From the NCBI GenBank assembly GCA_963971305.1, contig OZ020306.1:59618686-59682685 (forward strand): a stretch of 64,000 nt of DNA, read 5' to 3'. Below the pieces are notes generated by a model. The model was given only the letters and a program-made list of their open reading frames with translations. It had not been told where the DNA came from and did no database searches. Source of the stretch: Arcuatula senhousia. Lineage: Eukaryota; Mollusca; Bivalvia; Mytilida; Mytilidae. The position numbers and the translations under genes were made by a program. Each line of letters opens with the position of its first letter. Within the stretch, counting starts at the first letter, position 1. Shown here piece after piece: positions 54,744-64,000 of this stretch.

Positions 54744-55362
54744 TCAAAAATCTTCTTCTCTGAAACCACTGAAGGGATTGCATTGATACTTGGTATACTT
54801 GATCTTTAGGATGTCCTTTACCAAGTTTGTGAATTATATACAGGTCGACCAACCAACATGGCCTCCGTTGCTAAAAATAGAACAGGGGGGTCAGACCATT
54901 GTTTTTGGCTTATAACAAAAAGTATAAGAGATAGAGAAAAACCGAAGCAATTTTTCTTATTCAGCATCAAAAGGTCCTTATAAGAGTTATTGCCCTTGAT
55001 TTTCTAAAATCTTCTCTGAAACCACTGAAGGGATTGTTTTGCAACTTTGTATACTTGAAAGTTTGTGAAATTTATTCAAACTTTGGCATAAGAGATCAGG
55101 TGAGCGATTCAGGCTCCTGGGAGCCTCTAGTTACATTTATACCAAAGGGTTGAAAAGTGCCTAAAAGGTTGATTATTCTTTGCTCAAGAAACTGTCTTTG
55201 TTTTTCGCCGGTGCATGTTTCAAGGAGAACGGTCACCTGCATATCCTGGACGCTATGGTTTGGCAATGAAAAGTGCTGGCCGATTGGGCAATCGTCGCAG
55301 TTGAGAACACTTCTCCTGTGTTCAGCAAATCTGTCACCCAGTCTACGAAAATTTTCAGGCGA

Positions 55363-55440
55363 CTTAATAAATCAGTGGCAATTTAAAACCCACAATTGAA
55401 AGCAGACAGCAGTTTTTAATTTAAATATTCATCACTGCTA
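55363..55440. other. Short spacer
   Basis: Joins the Penelope fragment to the family F element. Nothing recognised. Confidence 0.3.
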
Positions 55441-55449
55441 GCAGTCTTT

Positions 55450-56949
55450 TAGTCCGAGATTGCTCTGACCTCTTCGGCCTGGTGCCGTGGGACGTCAGAG
55501 CTCCTTCCATATCAAAAACACGGTATTTCGCACAACAGTTTTGTTGTGCACTTCCGAGATAAATTAAGCAACTTACTCATTAGTGTTGCATATATATGAA
55601 ACATTTGGTTATTAAGAATAAAAATACAACATATTTTAAAGAAAAATATCTTGAAAAAGTAAAATAATCTAAATTTGTACATTATTTTGCTGATCTTGAA
55701 CTTGAAAGTTCAAGATCAGCTCTTGTTTTTAGCTCACCTGACCCGAAGGGTTATGTGAGCTATTGTCATCGTTAAGCGTCCGTAGTCCGTCCGTTAACTT
55801 TTCTTCAAAGATCTTCTTCTCTGAAACCACTGAAGGGATTGCATTGAAACTTGGTATACTTGATCTTTAGGATGTCCTCTACCAAGTTTGTGAATGATAT
55901 ATATGTTGACAAACCAACATGGCCGCCGTTGCTAAAAATAGAACAGGGGGTCAGACCATTGTTTTTGGCTTATAACTCGAAAAGTATAAGAGATAGAGAA
56001 AATCCGAAGCAAATTTTCCTTGTTCAGCACCAAAAGTTCTACAAATCTCTTCATCTAGTCGAAGTTGTGAAACGACTCCGTATAGGAGTTATTGCCCTTT
56101 AATCATCAAAATTGACAATTTTTGCAGTTTTTGGACTATATCTTGAAATCCGTTAGAGCTAGAGGAAAAGTTAGCATTGCAGAATTGTTAAGCTCATTGA
56201 GATCTACAACAATGATTTCAGGTTCAAAATTGTCAGATCAACCGTTTAAGAGTTATTCCCCTTTAACTGATTTTTTCCATTAATTTACACTGATTTTCAA
56301 AAATCTTCTTCTCTGAAACCACTGAAGGGATTGCTTTGAAACTTGGTACACTTGATATTTAGGATGAGTCTATCAAGTTTGTAAATTATATACATGTTGA
56401 CCAACCAACATGGCCGCCATTGCTAAAAATAGAACACGGGGGTCAGACCATTGTTTTTGGCTTATAACTCGAAAAGTAAAAGAGATAGAGAAAATCTGAA
56501 GCATTTTTTCTTGTTCAGCACCAAAAGGTCTTTGTAGGAGGTATTGCCCTTTAACTGTTTTTTTTCTCATTAATTTAAACTGATTTCCAAAAATCGTCTC
56601 TGAAACCACTGCAAGGATTGTTTTGCAACTTTGTATACTTGAAAGTTTGTGAAATTTATTCAAACTTTGGCACAAGAGATCAGGTGAGCGATTCAGGTTC
56701 CTGGGAGCCTCTAGTTTTTCTTATTTTACTGGATTATTTATCAGGTAGTTTCTAGAAGCGATATACTTAAAAATATTAATTTAGTCTTGTTTTACATCTA
56801 CCATTATCCAAATGACTGATGTAAGAGTTATTTTATCATTTACAAAGCATTAGTTAAAATCCCGTGTTTTTGATATGGAAGGAGCTCTGACGTCCCACGG
56901 CATCAGCTTGCTGGAAAAATGCCGAGGAGGTCAGAGCAATCTCGGACTA
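55450..56949. mobile_element. 1.5-kb family F element with 9-bp target duplication
   Basis: GCAGTCTTT (55441-55449) and GCAGTGTTT (56950-56958) flank it. The left end is 55450-55530 and the right end 56868-56949 in inverse: TAGTCCGAGATTGCTCTGAC, then GACGTCAGAGCTCCTTCCAT and ATCAAAAACACGG. The left end has lost about 20 bp (CCAGCAAGCTGAT...). The interior has a perfect 15-bp inverted repeat (GCTGATCTTGAACTT, 55689-55720) and family D copy 4. No transposase. Long inverted ends with 9-bp duplications suggest Mutator-like (MULE) mobilisation. Confidence 0.8.
55731..56714 (+). mobile_element. Family D repeat, copy 4
   Basis: Complete from AGCTCACCTGACCCGAAGGG to GGTTCCTGGGAGCC, with two subunits each starting TTCTTCTCTGAAACCACTG. 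It lies wholly inside the family F element, so either it inserted there or F captured it. Confidence 0.85.
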
Positions 56950-56958
56950 GCAGTGTTT

Positions 56959-57365
56959 CAGATGATCGAACATCAATCATAACGCATATATATGATCATG
57001 TTACGACAAGTTAAGTTGGGTCGTAAATACCAGATTATGCACTTACATATTATAACAATCAATGTAATTAGAATCATTGTATTTGATTCTGTTTGTAATT
57101 TATCAGCCCAAGTAATTTGGGCGTCTTGATTGACAAATAAAGCATCTTGTCTTGTCTTGTTGACTGCGAGGTCATAAAATGGTCTGCCACCACAAGAATA
57201 AGGCGATATTGAGGTTTAAACAACCCCTCTTACACTTGGAATTAACTAATAAAAAAGTACATACATATACTATCATGGCTGTCTATCTGAGTATTTGTAA
57301 CAATGGCTATAGAAAAAAAAATAACCACAATATTTTTCAATATCATTTAATATAAAAAAAAAACA
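56959..57365. other. AT-rich DNA with CTTGT tandem
   Basis: (CTTGT)3 at about 57140-57158 after GACAAATAAAGCAT could be the tail of an unidentified retroelement. Nothing else. Confidence 0.35.
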
Positions 57366-57915
57366 AACAAGAGTAGAGAGCAACTGTAAAATAATCTTGT
57401 CAAAATAGTTCCATGAAAATCAAATGGTCCATGCCTAAGCGCATCAAGATCTACAAAATTTGTAACATGGTCAACGTTGTAGGACCTTGCCTTTGAGGAG
57501 TTATTGCCCTTGGAACGTCAAAATTGAGCATTTTAACTGCATTTCCTTATATTGAAAATGTTAACTCCTCTGACACTTTAAGTTCAAATGGAACCAAACT
57601 TGGTATTATTGTTTATTATTATTAGGTGTAAAGAACTTTTCTGGGGATTTTTGATTGGTTGTAAAATATGGCCGCTGTGGCTAAAAATAGAACATTAGGT
57701 TAAACTGCATTTTTTTGCAAATAACTCAAAAAGGGTGACAGATTTTTAGATTATGATTGAGAACAAAAGTGATCAGCACCTTTAGATCCACCATATTGTC
57801 AGATGACCCCCTTATTAATCTTATGACCCTTTCAACGTTAAATCGATTTTGCCTTATAACCTTTACTTCAGGCACATATGTCAGGTGAGCGATTCAGGCT
57901 CCTGGGAGCCTCTTG
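57366..57915 (+). mobile_element. Family D repeat, copy 5 (5'-truncated)
   Basis: Lacks the hairpin and GTC tract. It has the ATGGCCGCTGTGGCTAAAAA phrase and the CAGGTGAGCGATTCAGGCTC end. Confidence 0.78.
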
Positions 57916-58097
57916 TAATTATTATATTATCTTTATATTTTTGTATGAATTTTGATTTTATATAATTTGTTATATATTGATATAATTTTCGGCCAATACA
58001 AGTTATACTTATTGGTTTTTGTTTTATTTCAGGACAAGATATTTATTTTTCGAAGGCATCGCGACAGAATATTTTTTTCAATATCAGCATTATTTTT
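57916..58097. other. Short AT-rich spacer
   Basis: No feature. Confidence 0.3.
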
Positions 58098-58516
58098 AGC
58101 TCAACAGGACCGAATGTCCATGTGAGCTATTGCCATCACTTGGCGTCCGTCGTCGTTAACATTTTTCAAACGTAAACTCCTCTAACACCATAAGTCCAAT
58201 GGCTTTTAAATTTGGCACAGTTGTTAATTAGCATAGGTAGTATAAGACTAGCGTGGGTATTTTTGATTCGTTGAAAACATGGCCGCCATGGCTAAAAATA
58301 GAACATAGGCGTAAATTGCAGTTTTTAGCAAATAACTCGAAAACGGTTACAGATATCAAAGTTCTGGAATAGGGTAAAAGTGATCAGCACCTCAAGATCT
58401 ACCTGCCCTGAAATTTTCAAGAAGATCCAACAACCGATGTAGGAGTTATTGCCCTTTTTCTGGATTTTTTCAAAATTTTGCACTTATTTAGCCCTATATC
58501 TTAAAAACTATACAGC
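58098..58516 (+). mobile_element. Family D repeat, copy 6 (start only)
   Basis: Runs from AGCTCAACAGGACCGAATGT through GGCGTCCGTCGTCG to CTTAAAAACTATACAGC, where SINE B copy 8 begins. The second half is not found on the other side of that SINE. Confidence 0.8.
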
Positions 58517-58902
58517 ACCGTGCGGGTTCCGGGTGGAGAATAGGCCCGCAGCAGCGCTAAGTTTGTCGGTAAAAGTCAACTAAAGAGCGCTCAGAAACCT
58601 GACATCGGGGTCAGGCCGCTTTGCCCACAAAGCGACTGGGATGTGTGTCCCAGGTGATTGAATGGGGCAGCCCTGACATCGAGAGATGCGGGGTCGTCAG
58701 GCGATAATGCGGAAAACCTGACCGCGAACCATAGTGGTGCATCGTGTTGGGAAAAATGTCACGTTCCTCGCACGTTAAAGAACCCTGCTGCAGGTCTCGG
58801 TAAGAGTAGGACCCGTAGGATCCCCATGCAGGAGGCAAAATTTCCCGTCCCTACCCATCACTCCGTATTCCAGTGGCAGTCAAAACTCTAGTACCCGATT
58901 GG

Positions 58903-60330
58903 TCGAAGAATTAAACTCGGGTTGCAATATGCCACCAAATTAAAAGCCTTCCCACACAACCCTGCCTACGACTGTTTTTAAACCACCTCTTAGGAATATG
59001 TATGAAAAACATGAAAACAAAACTCCTCCTTTTGGTATTCGTATCGAACATCACCTGACTAATCTGAAGATTGATTTAGAAACTATAAAACCTGTCAAGC
59101 CTTTGAGAGTTCCACCCTGGGAACTTTTAAAGCCAAAATTTATTTTTGATCTCCGTAAACATAAAAAGTCTGAAACAAATCATCTGCTTCTACAACAAGA
59201 TTACTGCGAGATTAAATCCAAATATCCTGATTTTTCAACAGCATATACAGATGGCTCTAAAGATGGTGATAGTGTTGCTGCTGTCTTAGAAGATAGCATT
59301 TCTACACAACGCCTCCCGTCTACTGCTTCCATTTTTACAGCTGAAGCAAGAGCCATCATTTTAGCCCTCAGGCTTATTGATGCTTCAGAACACTCTCAAT
59401 TCTTTGTTTGTTCTGATTCTCTCTCTTGTCTTCTTGCAATTGAGAATTGTAATTTTAAAAACCCATTAATTTCTAAAATTGTATATATAGTTCATCAATT
59501 GATAAGAGGTGGCGTGGAATTGATTTTCCTATGGGTACCAAGTCATACTGGTATTCATGGGAATTCAGTCGTGGACAGAGTTGCGAAGGAAGCCCTTCGG
59601 AATCAAATATCCAAATGTTTTATTCCTTATTCGGACTGTAGAAATAAAATCAGAAGAAATGTTCAAAGTTTATGGGACGAGGTTTGGGCTGCCGCAGAGC
59701 ACAACAAACTTCATGAGCTCAAGCCACAGCTTGGGGAGAGTCATGCCTCATTCCGATGCCGTCGAGACCAAGTAGTCATCACTAGATGCCGCATAGGTCA
59801 TTCTAGAGTCACTCGTGGCTACTTGATGACACAAGAGAAGGAAGTTCCGATGTACATCACTTGTGACTCACGGTATTCTTTGAGGCATGTTCTCCTTGAC
59901 TGTGTTGATCTTGCTCCTATTCGTATGAAGTATTTCAACTGTGCATCCATGCACGATTTGTTTAGCGGCATCCCAGCCGATGCCATTTTATCATTTTTAA
60001 AAGAAATTGGTCAGTACTCAAAATTATAATTCTTAAAATAAAATCACCATTTGTAAATTCTTTTGTTGCTATTATAATTAATCTTTAGCTCGTTATTGTC
60101 AAGTTCTTTTTGCTACCGCTGTAAATGGTTTTATTTTTTAGTGTGTTAATTTTAAATGATTATTTTATCTATTTATTTTCTAGTCATTCTATTTATTTTA
60201 TCTACGGTCTTTTGACTTTGTTTTATATTAATGTGTTATTTACATAATTATTTCAACTTGTTTATGTCCCGATGATGGCTGCAATATCGCCGACGGGACA
60301 TCAAACAACTAACAATCAATCAATCAAAAC
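58903..60330 (+). mobile_element. LINE copy 1, 5'-truncated, with target duplication
   Basis: GTACCCGATTGG at 58891-58902 and 60331-60342 flanks it exactly, inside SINE B. The insert starts in the last part of the RT (frame reads RRIKLGLQYATKLKAFPHNP before a small shift near 58972). It ends with hairpin GTCCCG...CGGGAC at 60266-60299, then TCAAACAACTAACAATCAATC. Confidence 0.95.
58998..60029 (+). CDS. LINE ORF2 C-terminal part: RNase H and Cys/His tail
   Basis: 343 open codons; the ATG is internal to the original polyprotein. Residues about 85-215 form RNase H: YTDGSKDGDS (first Asp), TAEARAIILAL (catalytic Glu), CSDSLSCLLAI (Asp) and VPSHTGIHGNSVVDRVAKEA (His and final Asp). All four catalytic positions are present. 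Residues 270-320 hold CRIGHSRVTRGYL and CDSRYSLRHVLLDC, a Cys/His knuckle-like tail seen in I-group LINEs. RNase H removes the RNA strand during reverse transcription. The RT and endonuclease parts are lost by 5' truncation, so the copy is not autonomous. Confidence 0.88.
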   Translation: MYEKHENKTPPFGIRIEHHLTNLKIDLETIKPVKPLRVPPWELLKPKFIFDLRKHKKSETNHLLLQQDYCEIKSKYPDFSTAYTDGSKDGDSVAAVLEDSISTQRLPSTASIFTAEARAIILALRLIDASEHSQFFVCSDSLSCLLAIENCNFKNPLISKIVYIVHQLIRGGVELIFLWVPSHTGIHGNSVVDRVAKEALRNQISKCFIPYSDCRNKIRRNVQSLWDEVWAAAEHNKLHELKPQLGESHASFRCRRDQVVITRCRIGHSRVTRGYLMTQEKEVPMYITCDSRYSLRHVLLDCVDLAPIRMKYFNCASMHDLFSGIPADAILSFLKEIGQYSKL

Positions 60331-60603
60331 GTACCCGATTGGCCTTGTGTCCCTATTTCCTCCACTTCATCATCATTTCATGTTCATTGTATCACCACTT
60401 TCAAGTTCATCGCCCGGATATAGCCGAAATCGCGCTGCTTGGGAGTAAAGCAACAACTAACTAACCGATTGGCCTTGTGTCCCCATTTCCTCCACTTTAT
60501 CACCATTTCATGTTCATTGTATCACCACTTTCATGGTCATTTCCCGGATATAGCCGAAATCGTGCTGCTTGGGAGTAAAGCAACAACTAACTAAATAACT
60601 AAC

Positions 60604-61202
60604 CGTAAACAATTGTAACTTTTTAACAATTTGAAATTTATCATATTGTGTTTTTTTTTTCTACGTGTAATATTAGGCTAAACGATGTCAATAAATTGAC
60701 AAATTTGCGTAGCGATTGATTGAAATAGATCCTGCCACTGGACATTTGTGCACTATTACAAATACCGTAGAACCTTTAATTTGCAATTAGCACAACCATG
60801 TAAGGTCATGGAAATGCAATATTAAAATTATTTTGTGGTCTTTTTTTAAAGCAACGCAACGATTGATTTTCCCGCTAAATCGTGGGTTTTACCTAGTTTT
60901 CATTAATTGTTTTACTTGTGTTGATTTCCGAGTCATCATTACCAGTATGTGGTGTCTCCTACGGTAATTGTCATCCGAGTAAGCATGCTTTATTTCTGGT
61001 TTTGTCGTCTTCTGTGTTTTAGACGTCCCAGACCCCCTCCTCTTCCAAAATAAATATAAAACAGTTATCACAGTATCCAACCGGTTTTGTTACAAGGTTT
61101 AAAAGAAACGCTGTTTACCTTTTAAAGACTGTCAGACGCATTTTTTCCGACGAGTGCAAACGGTTGGAACACTATTTTTTTCCAATCCAATGTATTTATT
61201 CA
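60604..61202. other. Intergenic DNA, nothing recognised
   Basis: The minus frame at 60889-61080 has no motif. Confidence 0.35.
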
Positions 61203-61330
61203 GATCATGTGAGCGATTCCGGCTCCACTGAGCCTCTATTTAAGATATTGAGCTTAATAATTACAAAATGCATCAAAATTCAAGAAAAAGGGCAATAACT
61301 CCTACATTGGTAGTAAGATATTTACTGCCG
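61203..61330. repeat. Family D scraps
   Basis: A D end on the + strand (GTGAGCGATTCCGGCTCC, with changes) directly followed by an inverted internal D piece (AAGAAAAAGGGCAATAACTCC). Old and rearranged. Confidence 0.65.
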
Positions 61331-61340
61331 CCTTATCAAA

Positions 61341-61784
61341 GAGTGAATGAGTTTGTTGGTGTTTTACGCCTGTACAACGCTATATAGGTCACATACAGGC
61401 GAGGAACATGAAAAGGAAGATAAAATGAACATGACATGATGATGCTAAATGAAATGTGGGGTGGGAAACAAAGGATCGGTAAATTTTGAAGAACCACAGG
61501 AAAAGGGGAGAGTTGTGTAGGGGCGGAAAATTTAGCCTATGTGGTACTCCACTTGGCGGTCCTCAAAGGGGTCTTTTACGTGCATGGAGCTAGGCACTCT
61601 CCATACATGTAGGCCTACTATGGTCGGCCTATGATTCCGTCTTATAGACCTGACAACCCCTGCGGACGAGTGCCACCCTATTCAGCCACCTAGGGTACAC
61701 ACTTGGCCGCTCTGTGGGCTGAGCACTGACCCGACGTCAGAATCCCAAGACCCTTAGTCGCCTCTCACAAGCTAGGCTCTGTTG
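61341..61784 (-). mobile_element. SINE A copy 14, old and head-truncated
   Basis: The most diverged SINE A in the window (tail GTGAATGAG, hairpin region GCCTGTACAACGC). It ends at AAGCTAGGCTCTGTTGG without the GC-rich head. Confidence 0.9.
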
Positions 61785-62239
61785 GCTCTACTAGTATTTT
61801 AACGTAAAGTTCAAACTGAGCATTACAAAGTAAGGTACTAGCCCATGTGACAAGATGTCTAAGAGTATTATATCAGGCCCGTTCGACTTCAGGGATTTCC
61901 AAAGTTAATCATGGGAATCAATCCTGCTGCAAGTAACTTCTGGATAGATTGAAATTCAAGTCTTCCCATTTTGCTTTACGCTTCAAGTACTGTCATATCT
62001 CTGGATTAACTTGAGGAGGAGCAAGGGCCTTACAATTACCTGGCATTTTGAAATCCTACGACATTGGCGACACATCGGACTTATTTCTACTTATATAATT
62101 CATCGCCTTTGCAATAGACTCGTTGGTGTCTTCACCAAATTTATTGTCTCAAAGAGGGCATTGCCTTCACTTACTCCATCTTCCCTATTTTTATTGATAA
62201 CATTTCTACCCAAATTAATAGCATTCATAATTCAAAATT
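61785..62239. other. Intergenic DNA
   Basis: A + frame at 62011-62280 runs into the minisatellite and has no recognised motif. Confidence 0.35.
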
Positions 62240-63556
62240 TGACAAAAAGGGTAAGAGTTAGTACAAAAACGCATAAGTAGGGTTAGGGTTAGTGTAAAAC
62301 ATATTATTAGGGTAAGGGTTAGTTTAAAACACACAATTAGGGTTAGGGGTTAGCATATAAGATACATTTAGGGTTAGGGTTAGTACAAAATTATACAATT
62401 AGGGTTATAGTCGATGAAAACACAAAATAAGTGGTAGGGGTTAGTACAAAAAAAATACATTTATGATAAGGGTTAGTACAAAAACGTATAAGTAGGATTA
62501 AGGTTAGTGTAAAACGTACATAATAAGGGTTAGGGTTAGTGTAAAACATATAATTAGGGTTAGGGTTAGTAAAAAACACACAGTTAGGGTAAGGGATTAG
62601 CATATAAAGATACATATAGGGTTCGGGTTAGTACAAAATTTTACAAAAAGGGTAAGAGTTAGTACAAAAACGTATAATTAGGGTTAGGGTTAGTGTAAAA
62701 CATATACTTAGGGTTAGGGTTAGTGTAAAACACACAGTTATGGTTAGGGGTTAGCATATAAAGAGACATTTAGGGTTAGGGTTAGTTCAGAATTATTCAA
62801 TTAGGGTAAAGGTTAGTACAAAAACGTTTAATTAGGGTAAGGATAAGTCTAAAACATGTTATTAGGGTTAGGGTTAGTATAAAACACACAATTAGGGTTA
62901 GGGGTTAGCATATAAAATACATTTAGGATTAGGGTTAGTACAAAATTATACAATTAGGGTTATTGTCGATGAAAACAGAAAATTAGTGGTAGGGGTTAGT
63001 ACAAAAAATACATTTATGATAAGGGTTAGTACAAAAACGTATAATAAGGGTTAGGGTTAGTGTTAAACATATACTTTGGGTTAGGGTTAGTACAAAAACG
63101 TATAATAAGGGTTAGGGTTAGTGTTAAACATATACTTTGGGTTAGGGTTAGTGTAAAACACACAGTTAGGGTTAGGGGTTAGCATATAAAGATACATTTA
63201 GGATTTGGGTTAGTTCAAAATTATTCGATTAGGGTAAAGGTTAGTACAAAAACGCATAATTAGGGTTAGGGTTAGTATAAAACACACAATAAGGGTTAAG
63301 GGGTTAGCATATAAAATACATTTAGGGTTAGGGTTAATGCAAAATTATACAATTAGGGTTATAGTCGATGAAAACACAAAATTAGTGGTAGGGGGGTAGT
63401 ACAAAAAATACATTTATGATAAGGGTTAGTACAAAATTATACAATTAGGGTAAGGGTTAATGTAAAACATATAATTAGGGTTATGGTTAGTATAAAACAC
63501 ACAGTTAGGGTTAGGGGCTAGCATATAAAGATACATTTAGGGTTAGGGTTATTGAA
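62240..63556 (+). repeat. Telomere-like minisatellite with higher-order structure
   Basis: About 40 short units alternate TTAGGGTTAGGGTTAGT with spacer words (GTAAAACATATA, ACAAAAACGTATAAT, GGGGTTAGCATATAAAGATACA, ATACAATTAGGGTTATAGTCG). The same spacers return in the same order several times: GTCGATGAAAACA lies near 62410, 62967 and 63367. Larger blocks have therefore been copied. One block also occurs at 31730-31856. Confidence 0.85.
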
Positions 63557-64000
63557 AACAAAGTTATAACCAATTTATCACGTTTTCTTGTTTTTGGCCT
63601 GTTAGACTTTACTTTAGGTCAGGTGCGTTTGACTTTATTTATACTTATATGAAATATTTACATTACTTTTTACTTATAACATTTCTATTCTTTATTTTTG
63701 GCGACAATTTATATCGAGCTGACGCCTTAAAATAATGTAACGATGTCGTTTTGTAAATTTAGTTTTTTTTTCCCAATTCTATTGTTATGAAATCAAAGAA
63801 TGGATGAGGGGGTTGGTGTTTTCCTAAAATAATATTATGAATCTGAATTTGATGAAAAATATTAAAGTAACAGAGGATAAAATATTTTGAAGAAGGATTT
63901 CTTCCAAATAATGAAAACAAAAATTTGTCTCGAGACACCTTTATGAAAAAAATAATTGTCTGATCGGAACAAACCCACCCCCCTCTTTTCGTGGTAATGG
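63557..64000. other. AT-rich DNA to window end
   Basis: No supported feature. Confidence 0.35.

Larger units (their letters stand above)
52211..55131 (+). mobile_element. Family D repeat, copy 3, host of two inserts
   Basis: Starts inside the terminal hairpin (TACCTTCGGGTCAGGTGAGC) and ends CAGGTGAGCGATTCAGGCTC. It is split by family E copy 2 (52597-54078) and SINE A copy 13. Own parts: 52211-52596, 54079-54253 and 54744-55131. Confidence 0.82.
51960..55362 (-). mobile_element. Penelope-like element copy 2, split by nested repeats
   Basis: The 3' non-coding end is 51960-52210, matching copy 1 at 39464-39724, with a hammerhead-like fold at 52039-52075. The coding end is 55132-55362, where the minus strand reads RLGDRFAEHRRSVLNCDDCP, then QDMQVTVLLET and EKQRQFLEQRI. 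This is the C-terminal half of the GIY-YIG domain. Family D copy 3 sits between. The rest of the coding region is missing. Confidence 0.8.
58517..60603 (+). mobile_element. SINE B copy 8, split by a LINE, 3' end doubled
   Basis: Parts present: 58517-58902 and 60331-60603. After the LINE the last about 128 bp (CGATTGGCCTTGTG... to the tail) occur twice in tandem (about 60336-60469 and 60470-60603), each with its own hairpin and ACTA tail. As with SINE A copy 3, the 3' module is duplicated. Confidence 0.92.

Noticed and set aside
62240..63556. CRISPR-like alternation of repeat and spacer
   Set aside because: Spacers themselves recur and the unit is TTAGGG-based. This is a eukaryotic minisatellite and no cas gene exists.
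1..64000. tRNA, rRNA or mitochondrial insert
   Set aside because: No cloverleaf, rRNA core or mitochondrial gene motif was recognised by eye. A tRNAscan or BLAST run would settle this.

Overview
This window looks like eukaryotic, animal, most likely bivalve mollusc DNA. It is AT-rich, genes are broken by GT-AG introns, TTAGGG-type repeats occur, and most of it is layers of mobile elements. The motif CTGATGA...GAAACGCGCGTC, the GCTCACCT-ended non-coding repeats and the ATACGACCGC-ended repeats match repeats I associate with mussel genomes. The species assignment is inference. I see no complete conventional host gene, no rRNA, no tRNA and no CRISPR array.

Layout. 1-4.9 kb: a decayed C2H2-finger transposon protein gene, then one spliced exon with a PB1-like domain. 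4.9-9.2 kb: a Polinton-type family B DNA polymerase gene with three zinc fingers at its start, killed by one in-frame nonsense codon and by a 208-bp TA-flanked MITE. 9.4-9.7 kb: a purine-rich tract and an interstitial TTAGGG block. 10-24 kb: short interspersed elements (two SINE-like families, called A and B here), long non-coding repeats (family D), a TatD-like last exon, a PIF/Harbinger transposase fragment and several orphan exons. 24-31 kb: a YqaJ nuclease fragment, an 82-bp foldback element, a 3.6-kb element with long inverted ends, 8-bp target duplication and spliced exons (SAP-like, Lys/Glu-rich), and an ISL2EU/Harbinger-like DDE transposase pseudogene. 34.8-39.3 kb: a satellite-like array and exons of an RPA-like OB-fold gene. 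One of these exons is tandemly duplicated, and its second copy is split by SINE B, which is itself split by a hammerhead-ribozyme retrozyme and a SINE A. 39.5-46.5 kb: a Penelope-like element (RT plus GIY-YIG), a second retrozyme copy, a 5'-truncated LINE and an RT remnant. 47-52 kb: SINEs, a coding minisatellite and small exons. 52-57 kb: a second Penelope-like element split by nested repeats, then a 1.5-kb element with 9-bp target duplications. 58.5-60.6 kb: a SINE B split by a 5'-truncated LINE whose RNase H ORF is open. 62.2-63.6 kb: a telomere-like minisatellite.

How the parts work together. The LINE (two copies), SINE A and SINE B all end in a short hairpin whose stem sequence differs but whose pairing is kept, followed by a tetranucleotide tail. 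Clean 9-15 bp target-site duplications surround many copies. This is what is expected if the LINE reverse transcriptase mobilises both SINEs by recognising the 3' hairpin. The retrozyme locus holds two complete type I hammerhead cores exactly 358 bp apart, the architecture expected to release a 358-nt RNA monomer. Both Penelope-like copies carry a diverged hammerhead-like fold near their 3' end. The nesting gives a relative order of insertions at several loci.
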